Assembly: GCF_003351405.1 (NCBI RefSeq)
Contig: NZ_CP031240.1
Coordinates: 930,001-994,000, forward strand
DNA length: 64,000 nucleotides
Direction: 5' to 3'
Origin: Haemophilus haemolyticus
GTDB lineage: Bacteria; Pseudomonadota; Gammaproteobacteria; Enterobacterales; Pasteurellaceae
Shown here: positions 9,442 to 22,580 of the stretch, in pieces
Position numbering within the stretch: the first letter of the stretch is position 1
Layout of the letters: the number at the start of each line of letters is the position of its first letter
The notes under the pieces: model-generated
Database searches by the model: none
Told to the model about the DNA's origin: nothing
What the model saw: only the letters and a program-made list of their open reading frames with translations
Position numbers and translations under genes: made by a program

Positions 9442-9975
9442 ATGCTCGCACTTTTAAAACGATTTTCTGAAAAACGTTCTGCATGGTTCCTGCTGGCATT
9501 CTCAAGTTTAGCACTCGAATTCACCGCACTTTACTTCCAATATGGAATGGGATTACAACCTTGTGTACTTTGCGTGTATGAACGTTTAGCAATAATTGGG
9601 TTGTTTATTGCGGGCATTATCGGTTTACTTCAACCTCGCGCTTTAATCATTCGATTGATCGCGTTGGCATTAGGCTTATTTAGTGGTATTAAGGGATTAT
9701 TGGTTTCATTCCGTCATCTTGATTTACAAATGAATCCAGCTCCTTGGAAACAATGTGAATTTATTCCAAACTTTCCTGAAACTTTACCGTTTCACCAATG
9801 GTTTCCATTTATGTTTAGCCCGACCGGCTCTTGTAATGAAAGTCAATGGTCATTATTCGGGGTGACGATGGTGCAATGGTTGGTATTTATTTTTGCAGTA
9901 TATGTGATAATTCTTGCTTTATTATTAATAGTGCAAGTAGTCAAAACACGAAAACAAAGAAGAATATTTAATTAA
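9442..9975 (+). CDS. dsbB: Disulfide bond formation protein DsbB
   Basis: Four-helix inner-membrane protein that reoxidises DsbA and passes electrons to quinone. Both periplasmic cysteine pairs are visible: C41-V-L-C44 in QPCVLCVYERLA, and C105 (WKQCEFIPNF) with C131 (PTGSCNESQW). The quinone-site Arg48 is in YERLA. AAGGAGAAGAA precedes the ATG. At 177 residues it matches E. coli DsbB (176). It is the second gene of an operon with nhaB and is closed by the terminator at 9975-10006. Confidence 0.97.
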   Translation: MLALLKRFSEKRSAWFLLAFSSLALEFTALYFQYGMGLQPCVLCVYERLAIIGLFIAGIIGLLQPRALIIRLIALALGLFSGIKGLLVSFRHLDLQMNPAPWKQCEFIPNFPETLPFHQWFPFMFSPTGSCNESQWSLFGVTMVQWLVFIFAVYVIILALLLIVQVVKTRKQRRIFN

Positions 9976-10006
9976 AAAAATACGGTGAAATTTCACCGTA
10001 TTTTTT
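9975..10006. terminator. Bidirectional terminator between dsbB and pe
   Basis: A perfect 16-bp palindrome, AAAAAATACGGTGAAA followed directly by its complement, with A-run and T-run on the two sides. It lies at the 3' ends of two convergent genes. Confidence 0.85.
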
Positions 10007-10021
10007 ATTCACTAGATTTTG

Positions 10022-10504
10022 TTATTTTTTATCTGAAGGCTGTGTTCTGCCATAATTCGCACAAATAATCTGAGCAGCATTATAAAGCGTTGTATCAGGT
10101 GTTAAACTTAACGTATGTTTCTTTTGCTTTTTAGGCGCTGCACGTAAACCCTGCCCCCAAAATTCATCATAGAAATCAGTTCGCACTTGAGTTAAATGAT
10201 AATTTGCACAATTCAAAATCTTATACTGACGAACAGAACGTGCATAACGTTTAGGCTCAGGATAAACATACAATCCCTTATCTAAATTCACCACTGCATC
10301 AAAATGCACAATTTGTGGTTCTTGATTATCCACCCAGATCGATTCACTATCGATATAATAATTTACATTCTTCACCAAACGTATATATCCGCTTCGCACA
10401 TCAGTCGGCGGTGTCAGCTTTACATCATTTTGTTCAGCCTTTTGAGTTTTAGCAGAACAGGCAGTAAGTAGCCCAAGTGATAATGTTAAAATAATTTTTT
10501 TCAT
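10022..10504 (-). CDS. pe: Surface-exposed adhesin lipoprotein, protein E
   Basis: A 160-residue lipoprotein. Signal peptide MKKIILTLSLGLLTAC ends in a lipobox with lipidated C16. The mature sequence is nearly identical to my memory of Haemophilus protein E, an outer-membrane adhesin that binds vitronectin (through the basic central stretch KRYARSVRQYKILNCANYH), laminin and host epithelium. Two further cysteines (in KILNCANYH and QIICANYG) could form a disulfide. The last ten residues, YGRTQPSDKK, differ from the form I recall (ending near YGKAFSVDKK), so the C terminus is variant. It lies 31 bases downstream of pflA on the same strand and is probably cotranscribed. Confidence 0.9.
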   Translation of the reverse strand: MKKIILTLSLGLLTACSAKTQKAEQNDVKLTPPTDVRSGYIRLVKNVNYYIDSESIWVDNQEPQIVHFDAVVNLDKGLYVYPEPKRYARSVRQYKILNCANYHLTQVRTDFYDEFWGQGLRAAPKKQKKHTLSLTPDTTLYNAAQIICANYGRTQPSDKK

Positions 10505-10535
10505 TATTTACTCCTTATGTTAGCTGACATTCACT

Positions 10536-11276
10536 CTAGAATTTTACAGTGTGCCCATAACCTTCTAGGATTGTTTTAATATGCTCTAACGATTCTTTGG
10601 TTGGCGGTAATACATCTTCAAGCTCATAATCTAACCCAAGGGTTTTCCATTTATGCGCACCTAATCGATGATAAGGAAGAAGTTCAACTTTTTCAATATT
10701 GGTCATACCTTCAATAAACTGACCTAATAAATGCACATCGTGATCGCTATCAGTATAACCAGGAACCACAACATAACGAATCCATGTACGTTGATTACGT
10801 TTTTGCAAATATTTTGCAAATTCAAGTGTACGTTTATTTGGTACCCCAATAAGATTTTGATGAACTTGATCATTAAGCTCTTTTAAATCGAGTAAAACAA
10901 GATCTGTTACATCTAATAATTCATCAATAATATGATCATAATGACGTACAAAACCATTTGTATCTAAGCAAGTATTAATCCCTTCCTCTTTACAAGCACG
11001 GAACCAATCGCGCACAAACTCTGCTTGTAGCACAGCCTCACCGCCAGATGCTGTAACACCACCGCCAGTAGCATTCATAAAATGGCGATAAGTCACGACT
11101 TCTTTCATTAAATCTTCGACACTGATTTCTTTACCACCTTCAAGATCCCAAGTATCACGATTGTGGCAATATTTACAGCGCATCAAGCAGCCTTGCATAA
11201 ATAAAATAAAACGAATACCTGGCCCATCTACAGTGCCACAGGATTCAAAAGAGTGAATTCGTCCAAGAACTGACAT
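10536..11276 (-). CDS. pflA: Pyruvate formate-lyase activating enzyme PflA
   Basis: Radical-SAM enzyme that installs the glycyl radical on PflB under anaerobiosis. The iron-sulfur motif C30-x3-C34-x2-C37 is visible in [15 protein letters not shown], followed by the glycine-rich SAM site [16 protein letters not shown] near 69-84. Length (246) equals the E. coli enzyme. In E. coli, pflA directly follows pflB; here a small monooxygenase-like gene and a strong terminator (11336-11361) intervene, so pflA probably needs its own promoter or read-through. Confidence 0.97.
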   Translation of the reverse strand: MSVLGRIHSFESCGTVDGPGIRFILFMQGCLMRCKYCHNRDTWDLEGGKEISVEDLMKEVVTYRHFMNATGGGVTASGGEAVLQAEFVRDWFRACKEEGINTCLDTNGFVRHYDHIIDELLDVTDLVLLDLKELNDQVHQNLIGVPNKRTLEFAKYLQKRNQRTWIRYVVVPGYTDSDHDVHLLGQFIEGMTNIEKVELLPYHRLGAHKWKTLGLDYELEDVLPPTKESLEHIKTILEGYGHTVKF

Positions 11277-11335
11277 ACATAAATTTCCTAAAATTAGATA
11301 TAGCTAAATTTTACCAAATATTTAGTCTATAAAAA

Positions 11336-11361
11336 ATGAGCCTGATTTAAATCAGGCTCAT
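11336..11361 (-). terminator. Terminator between the YgiN-like gene and pflA
   Basis: A perfect 26-base palindrome, ATGAGCCTGATTT joined to its complement. On the minus strand it is followed by TTTTTTAT. It lies 30 bases beyond the stop of the upstream gene. Confidence 0.85.
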
Positions 11362-11391
11362 AATTAAAATATATTTATCAAAGTGCGGTCA

Positions 11392-11682
11392 TTATTCGCT
11401 GACTTTTTGAAAGGTTTGCACCACTGGCGCTTGTTCACAATACTCGACCAATACAGGTACAATTGAGGTAAAGTGTGGCGTTGCAAAATGTTGTTCTAAA
11501 TCGGCTTTGCTTTTCCATTGCTCAATAAAAACATAATGATTAGCCTGCTCACTATTTTGTTGTAATTCATAAGATACACATCCTGTTTCTTGACGAGTAT
11601 GCTTAATTAATTCTTGGCATTGAGCTAGGAAATCATTAATTTTGTCCGCTTTTACTGAAAATTGGGCAATAACTGTTAGCAT
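11392..11682 (-). CDS. YgiN-like antibiotic biosynthesis monooxygenase (ABM) domain protein
   Basis: A 96-residue single-domain ferredoxin-like ABM protein: MLTVIAQFSVKADKINDF, then QETGCVSYELQQN and YVFIEQWKSKADLEQHFATPHF, the typical core. Members such as E. coli YgiN act on quinols or small aromatic compounds, often as dimers. I place the start at ATG 11682, because AGGAGAGCAAATT lies just upstream; the in-frame extension to 11718 adds a stretch without a ribosome site. It sits between pflB and pflA with terminators on both sides. Its substrate cannot be told. Confidence 0.85.
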   Translation of the reverse strand: MLTVIAQFSVKADKINDFLAQCQELIKHTRQETGCVSYELQQNSEQANHYVFIEQWKSKADLEQHFATPHFTSIVPVLVEYCEQAPVVQTFQKVSE

Positions 11683-11703
11683 AATTTGCTCTCCTATATA
11701 TAA

Positions 11704-11742
11704 AAATAAACCACTCACAAAACTAGTCTGGGAGTGGTTTAT
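11704..11742 (-). terminator. Terminator downstream of pflB
   Basis: The arm AATAAACCACTC and the arm GAGTGGTTTAT, separated by about 15 bases, form a stem. On the minus strand it is followed by TTTTTATATAT. It lies 23 bases past the pflB stop and overlaps the leader of the next gene. Confidence 0.75.
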
Positions 11743-11764
11743 ATCAAAACATAATTTTATTTAC

Positions 11765-14077
<2,313 letters not shown>

Positions 14078-14110
14078 AGTCATTTCCTTTGTTAATTAAT
14101 AAATAAATAT

Positions 14111-14965
14111 TTAATGAGTTTTGGTTAAATAACGTTGGAATACACCAATACAAATTGCCCCTCCGACAATATTTCCCAACGTTACAGGGATTAAATTCTT
14201 CACAATGAAATGATACAAATCTAAATCTGCGTATTTCATCGGATCAACGCCGATTTGTTGCCAAAATTCAGGTGTACTAAAATGTGCGGTAATAATTCCC
14301 ATCGGAATCATAAACATATTAGCCACCGAGTGTTCAAATCCTGACGCAACAAACAAACCAATCGGCATAATCATAATAAATGCTTTGTCTGTAACAGTCT
14401 TACCAGAATAAGACATCCAAACCGCCACACACACCATAATGTTACATAAAATACCTAGGTTAAAAGCTTCAAACCACGTGTGATGAATTTTATGTTGGGC
14501 GGTTGCAAGAATTGTTAAACCCCATTGGCCATTTGCCGCCATTGTTTGTCCACCAAACCAAATAACAGCCGCAATAAATAAACCACCAACGAAGTTGCCT
14601 AAATACACCACGATCCAATTTCGAATCATTTGTGTTGTGGTGATTCTACCGCCCACTCGGGCAACTAAAGTTAAAGTAGAAGAAGTGAATAATTCGGAGC
14701 CCAGAATTACCACCATAATCACACCTAATGAGAATACTAACCCACCCACTAACTTGGTCAGCCCCCAAGGTGCTCCGGTACTAGCAGCTTGTGTTGTCGT
14801 GTAAAATACAAATGCTAAGGCAATACAAGCTCCGGCGTTAATGCCAGACATAAATGATAAAAATGGACGTTTTTGCGCTTTATACGTACCCACATTTTCT
14901 GCATAATCCGTTGCTTCAACTGGTGTGAGAGCAACAGAAGATTGATTTAGATTTTCTGATGCCAT
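14111..14965 (-). CDS. focA: Formate transporter FocA
   Basis: Pentameric formate/nitrite-family channel of the inner membrane that exports formate made by PflB. It is 284 residues with about six membrane segments. Family signatures visible are GINAGACIALAFVF, VILGSELFTSSTLTLVARVGG, the pore-lining NWIVVYLGNFVGG, and FEHSVANMFMIPMGI. GGAGTTACATT precedes the ATG. It is the first gene of the focA-pflB operon, the same order as in E. coli. Confidence 0.96.
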   Translation of the reverse strand: MASENLNQSSVALTPVEATDYAENVGTYKAQKRPFLSFMSGINAGACIALAFVFYTTTQAASTGAPWGLTKLVGGLVFSLGVIMVVILGSELFTSSTLTLVARVGGRITTTQMIRNWIVVYLGNFVGGLFIAAVIWFGGQTMAANGQWGLTILATAQHKIHHTWFEAFNLGILCNIMVCVAVWMSYSGKTVTDKAFIMIMPIGLFVASGFEHSVANMFMIPMGIITAHFSTPEFWQQIGVDPMKYADLDLYHFIVKNLIPVTLGNIVGGAICIGVFQRYLTKTH

Positions 14966-15108
14966 AATGTAACTCCAAATATTAAAAAAGTTGATGAAAA
15001 TTTAATACTTCTAATATGTTTACAACTTCAAATACTTCTACCACCGAGGACATTTTACTCTTTTAATTTTTCATTTCAAAGAAATGCTACGATTTATTCT
15101 AACAAAAT

Positions 15109-15122
15109 TTGATATTTTACAA
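15109..15122 (-). promoter_or_regulatory. Possible FNR-type site upstream of focA-pflB
   Basis: TTGATATTTTACAA resembles the FNR consensus TTGAT-N4-ATCAA, with a good left half and an imperfect right half. It lies about 145 bases upstream of the focA start. Anaerobic FNR activation of focA-pflB is established in enterobacteria; here it is inferred. The 286 bases between focA (14965) and ygiC (15252) otherwise hold AT-rich sequence, and the uptake-signal hairpin at 15182-15215. Confidence 0.35.
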
Positions 15123-15181
15123 GATTTTTTCAGATAAAATAACCATAACTCTTTAGTGATAGTTTTTAGGGTAAAAAAATA

Positions 15182-15215
15182 ACCGCACTTTTATCAAAAA
15201 AGACAAAAGTGCGGT
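15182..15215 (-). terminator. Inverted uptake-signal pair, terminator of ygiC
   Basis: ACCGCACTT (15182-15190) pairs with AAGTGCGGT (15207-15215); the arms extend to AACCGCACTTTT and AAAAGTGCGGTT, 37 bases past the ygiC stop codon. Confidence 0.8.
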
Positions 15216-15251
15216 TTGTTTTCTAGTTATTTTAGCAATACTCAGGACACA

Positions 15252-16433
15252 TTAAGGTACAAAATAATGAGGTATAAAATGGCTATCATTCCCCGTTACT
15301 GCAGTAAAATCTTCACGTAAGCCCATTCCACAAGCCACATCACCCACAACCCAAGAGCCGATAATGGGATACATTCCATCAAAACTCGGTAATTCAAATT
15401 TTTGTTGATAAACATAACCTGAATTACCATAAAACGTAGAGTGTTCGCTTCCTTTTGCTGCAAATTCTACACCATTGTTTTTCTCATAATAGAAGACATT
15501 GGCACCTTCTCGACCTAACAATGGTTTTTTCACCCACATTGATAAATCTTTTGGTAATTCGAAGGGCGTAAAATAAGCTGGCAATAAATTCGGATGATTA
15601 GGATAACGCGCCCAAAGTTTTGCCAATAGTGCTTTATTACTTAACAACATTTTCCACGCTGGTTCAATAAATCGTGTTGAAGCCGTCGTAATATGGCGAG
15701 CAAACTCAGCGTGGCTTAGCCATTCCAGCGGATACAATTTAAATAACATTTCAATAGGCTGATCATTTAAATCTACAAATTTTTTTGTTTCGCTGTTATA
15801 GCCAATATCTTCCACCGCTAATTGATGAATATTCCAACCCGCGTTATAAGCCACATCAGCTAAATAATCTACATTGCCCCAATCTTCACGGCCAGCATCT
15901 TGCATGGCACTCAAATGGAAATCTGTTTTGCCACTTTGTTGTTTCAAAAATTGGAAATGTTTAATTAATTCTTCATGAATCCAGTTGAACTGATCACGGT
16001 GTTTTAAGCCCTCAATTTGTTCTAACCACTGCCATTGAACAACCGCAGCCTCCAACAAGGATGTTGGTGTATCGGCGTTATATTCAAACATTTTTAGGTT
16101 GTCGCCATCATAGCCAAAATCAAAGCGTCCATATAAATAAGGATCTTGATTACGCCAAGAGCTTTCAATAAGCTGTTTTTGCAACTCCGTAAAACGATAA
16201 TTTTCATAATCGCCTTTTTTAATTTCATCCGCCGCAAAATCTAAACACATTGAATGCAATTCATTAGTTGTATCCTCAATGCGATCAATTTCAGCTAAAG
16301 TAAATTCATAGGCAACATTATCAGACCAATAATGAGATCCATCACTAGAAGGCAAGTTATAATAATCAAATCCAACATTAAGTAGCTGCTGCACCATATC
16401 TGGTCGAGTAGGAAACCCAGTTACACGTTTCAT
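15252..16433 (-). CDS. ygiC: Glutathionylspermidine synthase-like ATP-grasp protein (YgiC family)
   Basis: A 393-residue protein of the glutathionylspermidine synthase ATP-grasp family but without the N-terminal amidase domain of true Gss. Conserved stretches are DFGYDGDNLKMFEYNADTP (about 103-121), WVKKPLLGREGANVFYYEK (nucleotide-binding region) and YPIIGSWVVGDVACGMGLRE near the end. The family probably makes a C-N ligation but its substrate is unknown. Its ATG follows directly on the stop of the upstream ygiB-like gene (TAAATG), so the two are translationally coupled. Pairing of the two families is common in proteobacteria. Confidence 0.9.
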   Translation of the reverse strand: MKRVTGFPTRPDMVQQLLNVGFDYYNLPSSDGSHYWSDNVAYEFTLAEIDRIEDTTNELHSMCLDFAADEIKKGDYENYRFTELQKQLIESSWRNQDPYLYGRFDFGYDGDNLKMFEYNADTPTSLLEAAVVQWQWLEQIEGLKHRDQFNWIHEELIKHFQFLKQQSGKTDFHLSAMQDAGREDWGNVDYLADVAYNAGWNIHQLAVEDIGYNSETKKFVDLNDQPIEMLFKLYPLEWLSHAEFARHITTASTRFIEPAWKMLLSNKALLAKLWARYPNHPNLLPAYFTPFELPKDLSMWVKKPLLGREGANVFYYEKNNGVEFAAKGSEHSTFYGNSGYVYQQKFELPSFDGMYPIIGSWVVGDVACGMGLREDFTAVTGNDSHFIPHYFVP

Positions 16434-17015
16434 TTAGCCCCCACTGCTACGATTAGTATTATTTGGGCTACTAAAACCACCACGAGATACAGGTTTGCTA
16501 TTCATGCTTCCTGCATTTCCTTTCACAAGCATTGGTTTTCCAACAGAATGATTCGTTTGCGGTTGCACAACTTGTCCTGTTGGCGTGGTGACAGCTCGAT
16601 TTCCAGGATGATAGCTTGGGCCAAGGAAACTACTAATTGCACGAGCCGCCATATACCCCATAACGCCACCAGCAATCGCGGCCCCTAAAGAAGGATCGGT
16701 ACTTTCAGCTTTTGCAGTTGATTCAGCATTGTTCTCGCTTTGATTAGCTTGCACATTATTTTCAGCTGAATTTTTTACCTCACTTTCTGCATTACCATTA
16801 TCACGAATATTTAAACCAAGCCCCTGCTGTGGTGTGGTTTCAGTTTTCTGAGTGCTCTCGGTGTTTTTATCTGCCTCACAAAGCTCAATTTTTTTCCAAT
16901 CAGCTAAACAATCGTCTAAAGACTGATACACATCACGTTGTACTTGTTCTTCTGAACAGCCTCCTAATAAGGCCACAATAGATAAACTAACTAAAATCTG
17001 ATTTTTCTTTTTCAT
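16434..17015 (-). CDS. ygiB: YgiB-like lipoprotein (DUF1190 family)
   Basis: A 193-residue protein with a lipoprotein signal, MKKKNQILVSLSIVALLGGC, giving lipidated Cys20. Next come a short Cys-containing DUF1190-like stretch (QSLDDCLADWKKIELCEADKN), a long Ser/Asn/Glu/Thr-rich disordered segment (about 50-105), and then a hydrophobic Gly/Ala-rich segment, LGAAIAGGVMGYMAARAIS. The C terminus is Asn/Ser/Gly-rich (SSPNNTNRSSGG). I start at ATG 17015; an in-frame TTG lies nine bases upstream. It is cotranscribed with ygiC, to which it is directly abutted. Function unknown; probably envelope-associated. Confidence 0.8.
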   Translation of the reverse strand: MKKKNQILVSLSIVALLGGCSEEQVQRDVYQSLDDCLADWKKIELCEADKNTESTQKTETTPQQGLGLNIRDNGNAESEVKNSAENNVQANQSENNAESTAKAESTDPSLGAAIAGGVMGYMAARAISSFLGPSYHPGNRAVTTPTGQVVQPQTNHSVGKPMLVKGNAGSMNSKPVSRGGFSSPNNTNRSSGG

Positions 17016-17027
17016 TGTTCTCAATTT

Positions 17028-17447
17028 TTATCGAATGGTTTTCACGCCTAGCCATTGCTCGGCCTGTTTATTGGTAATTTCCTCATGAGTCCACATGCTC
17101 ATTAAATCTGGTTGTGGATATTTATTGCTGTTATAGCCGACTAAACGGGCAAAATCAAATACGGCGTGAGGATAGCCATTAATAAGCAACAATGCTAAAT
17201 AACCACTTTCATCCCAACAAATTTCAAGTTTGCGTGCCTCATGATGATTAGAGGTTGAATCAACATTATACACGTGCAACATATCAACTATCGGTTGAGC
17301 ATTTTGACGCATATCAAGTGCATAAAAATAGCCTGTTTCACCGTCATCTTCAAACATCACTGCCAGGTGATCATGCACAATCGAGTGTGTACCTACTTGC
17401 TTTGGTTGACCGAGAAAGAGTTGATCTTCGAGGGTTAAGTGTAACAT
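17028..17447 (-). CDS. DUF2251-family protein
   Basis: A 139-residue soluble protein of unknown function that I place in DUF2251 by its pattern: HSIVHDHLAVMFEDDGETGYFYALD, KLEICWDESGYLALLLINGYPHAVFDF and DLMSMWTHEEI. It is acidic and aromatic-rich, without signal or membrane segments. It lies 12 bases upstream of the ygiB-like gene on the same strand and is probably the first gene of a three-gene operon with ygiB and ygiC. That context hints at a shared but unknown role. Confidence 0.75.
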   Translation of the reverse strand: MLHLTLEDQLFLGQPKQVGTHSIVHDHLAVMFEDDGETGYFYALDMRQNAQPIVDMLHVYNVDSTSNHHEARKLEICWDESGYLALLLINGYPHAVFDFARLVGYNSNKYPQPDLMSMWTHEEITNKQAEQWLGVKTIR

Positions 17448-17482
17448 GGTATTTCCTATTGAATTGAAGTTTTTTAATGATG

Positions 17483-18193
17483 CTAATCACATATTGATAT
17501 GATATTAATATCTCTATCTAATTCTATCTCTATATACTCAGCTGGTAGATCTGGTAAATTATATTCTTCAGGACTAAAATCACTTTTTCTAAGAGATATT
17601 ATTGATAAGTTTGATTTTATATTGAAACTTATGTCTGTGATACCATAAAGATAATCTAAAACACTGGCTTCTTTATAAAGACTAAACTCTTCTGCATATT
17701 CTATTTCTAGATATTTAAATAGATGATTACTAATTTTATTTTTGTTTTTATAAATTTGTTCAAACCATTTGTTACATTTAAAAGTAAAGAGGTTTGTTTC
17801 TTTATGGAATATTTTATTTATTCTATTTAATAATTTATGTTCAAATTCAATTTGATAAATCAACATAGAATTGATTTGGTATTCTTGGCAATTATACCTT
17901 TCACCTAATAGTACAGCAGAATTGATATCATTAGGTAATACATCAAACATAGATGTATTATCATCTATAGGAATTATTTGTAAATTTTTTCCATTAAATA
18001 CAACATTCTCTAGAATTTCATCAGATAAAAATAATGCTTCTTTTCTAGTTTTTGCTAGTGCTAATTCATAAATATTATCTTCATATTCTTGTTGTATAAG
18101 ATAAGTGGTAGCCCATTCGGTTAATACGGAAAAATCATTAATATTTCTTTCAACACAATAATATCTTCTGTATAGCTCTAGTTTTGCATTCAT
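17483..18193 (-). CDS. Hypothetical protein, AT-rich orphan
   Basis: A 236-residue protein that I do not recognise. It starts at ATG 18193 (MNAKLELYRRYYCVERNIND), without a clear ribosome site. It is strikingly rich in Asn, Ile, Leu, Tyr and Glu, predicted soluble, and its DNA is visibly more AT-rich than eno or ygiC on either side, with many AAT/ATA/TTA codons. The acidic end, PAEYIEIELDRDINIISICD, and size are compatible with immunity or antitoxin-like proteins of contact-dependent systems, but no toxin gene is adjacent, so this is only a guess. Base composition suggests recent transfer. Confidence 0.7.
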   Translation of the reverse strand: MNAKLELYRRYYCVERNINDFSVLTEWATTYLIQQEYEDNIYELALAKTRKEALFLSDEILENVVFNGKNLQIIPIDDNTSMFDVLPNDINSAVLLGERYNCQEYQINSMLIYQIEFEHKLLNRINKIFHKETNLFTFKCNKWFEQIYKNKNKISNHLFKYLEIEYAEEFSLYKEASVLDYLYGITDISFNIKSNLSIISLRKSDFSPEEYNLPDLPAEYIEIELDRDINIISICD

Positions 18194-18279
18194 GATTTTT
18201 ACTGAGTTTAATTAGTTAATCAGATAATATTTAGATAAAAATAGTAGGCAAGCTATTGCTTTGCAATTTAATAAAAAAC

Positions 18280-18304
18280 ACCGCACTTTTATACAAAGTG
18301 CGGT
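18280..18304 (-). terminator. Inverted uptake-signal pair, terminator of eno
   Basis: ACCGCACTT (18280-18288) and AAGTGCGGT (18296-18304) with a 7-base loop, extended by flanking CACCGCACTTT / AAAGTGCGGTG. It lies 28 bases after the eno stop. Confidence 0.8.
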
Positions 18305-18331
18305 GAGATTTTACAGTAAATTCAGCGTGAA

Positions 18332-19657
<1,326 letters not shown>

Positions 19658-19773
19658 TTAAGTTAATTAAAACGGGTTAGGCGAGCCTAAAACAGGCGAT
19701 ATGATAAAGCTATTTTGAGATTTTGTCTTGTAAAAAATGCGTATGCTTTGATCTTTATCTATTTTTACAAAAT

Positions 19774-19815
19774 AAAAGAGCGGTGAAAAAATTTGTCGTT
19801 TCTCACCGCTCTTTT
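19774..19815 (-). terminator. Terminator of pyrG
   Basis: AAAAGAGCGGTGA (19774-19786) pairs with TCACCGCTCTTTT (19803-19815) about a 16-base loop, just after the pyrG stop. The arm contains AGAGCGGT, one or two changes from the uptake signal. Confidence 0.75.
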
Positions 19816-19832
19816 TACTCTAATTTAATCCA

Positions 19833-21512
<1,680 letters not shown>

Positions 21513-21656
21513 TCATCTTACAGACAAAATCAACCCAAAGTGCGGTCAAAAATCGAAGATAACTAGCTATCAAAGACGGGACGGTAGTTTACCTGATTTG
21601 GTCAATGAACTCAATTAGAAAACCACAATTAGCATGTAAAGCCTTGTTATACTTAT

Positions 21657-22550
21657 CTATCCTCTAGGATGAAATCTTTCATGCAATCGTTTCAATCTCT
21701 CTTTTGCCACATGAGTATAAATTTGTGTTGTAGATAAATCTGTGTGCCCTAGCAACATTTGCACCACGCGTAAATCCGCACCGTGATTCACTAAATGGGT
21801 GGCAAAAGCATGGCGAAAAACGTGAGGGGAAAGTGCATCAGCATCAATATCTGCGAGAATGGCATAATGTTTTACACGATGCCAGAAAGTTTGACGAGTC
21901 ATTTGCTGTGCGCGCTGACTTGGAAACACAACATCAGAACTCTGCCCATTTAATAGAACAGGGCGACCATAAAGCATAAATTGACGAACCCAATAAGCCG
22001 CTTCTTCCCCCATTGGCACAATGCGTTCTTTGTTCCCTTTACCAATCACTCGCACCACACCTTGTTGCACGCTCATGTTTTCAATCGTCAGCGAAACTAA
22101 CTCCGTTACACGAAGCCCCGTAGCATAAAGCAACTCTAACATTGCTTTATCACGCAATTCCAAAGGGACTTCCACATCTGGCGTATTGAGCAAATCTGAC
22201 ACTTGTTGCTCAGTTAAATATTTTGGTAGGCGACTGGGTAATTTAGGCGAACTTAGCACCGCACTTGGATCATCCACTCGGTATTTTTCCCGATATAAAT
22301 ATTGGAAAAGTTTACGCATCGCACTTAACATTCTCGCGGTGCTCGTGGCTTTATAACCTTTCTCCAAACGTTCACCTAGAAAACCTTGCAAATCTACAGC
22401 ATCTAAAGTTTCCAAAGACAAGTCATTTTTATCCAACCAATCACAAAGTGCGGTTAAATCCAAACGATAAGATTGAACGGTATTTTCTGAAAGCCCTTTT
22501 TCAATCCAATATTCGTTAAGAAACAAATCAATGAGCGCTAGATTTTTCAT
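21657..22550 (-). CDS. xerD: Site-specific tyrosine recombinase XerD
   Basis: Acts with XerC at dif to resolve chromosome dimers at division. It has an N-terminal SAM-like core-binding domain (about 1-86) and a catalytic domain with all active-site residues: R147 (ATGLRVTE), K171 (IGKGNKER), H243 and R246 (SPHVFRHAFA), H269 (LLGHTDLS) and nucleophile Y278 (TTQIYTHV). The length (297) and MLLGHTDLSTTQIYTHVAKE favour XerD over XerC. No integron or phage context, so this is the housekeeping copy. Confidence 0.95.
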   Translation of the reverse strand: MKNLALIDLFLNEYWIEKGLSENTVQSYRLDLTALCDWLDKNDLSLETLDAVDLQGFLGERLEKGYKATSTARMLSAMRKLFQYLYREKYRVDDPSAVLSSPKLPSRLPKYLTEQQVSDLLNTPDVEVPLELRDKAMLELLYATGLRVTELVSLTIENMSVQQGVVRVIGKGNKERIVPMGEEAAYWVRQFMLYGRPVLLNGQSSDVVFPSQRAQQMTRQTFWHRVKHYAILADIDADALSPHVFRHAFATHLVNHGADLRVVQMLLGHTDLSTTQIYTHVAKERLKRLHERFHPRG

Positions 22551-22580
22551 ATTACTTTTCTACAAGGCAAGCGATGCGTC

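Noticed and set aside
21657..22550. xerD as part of a mobile element or integron.
   Set aside because: Length and motifs match the housekeeping XerD, and no attachment sites or cassettes surround it.
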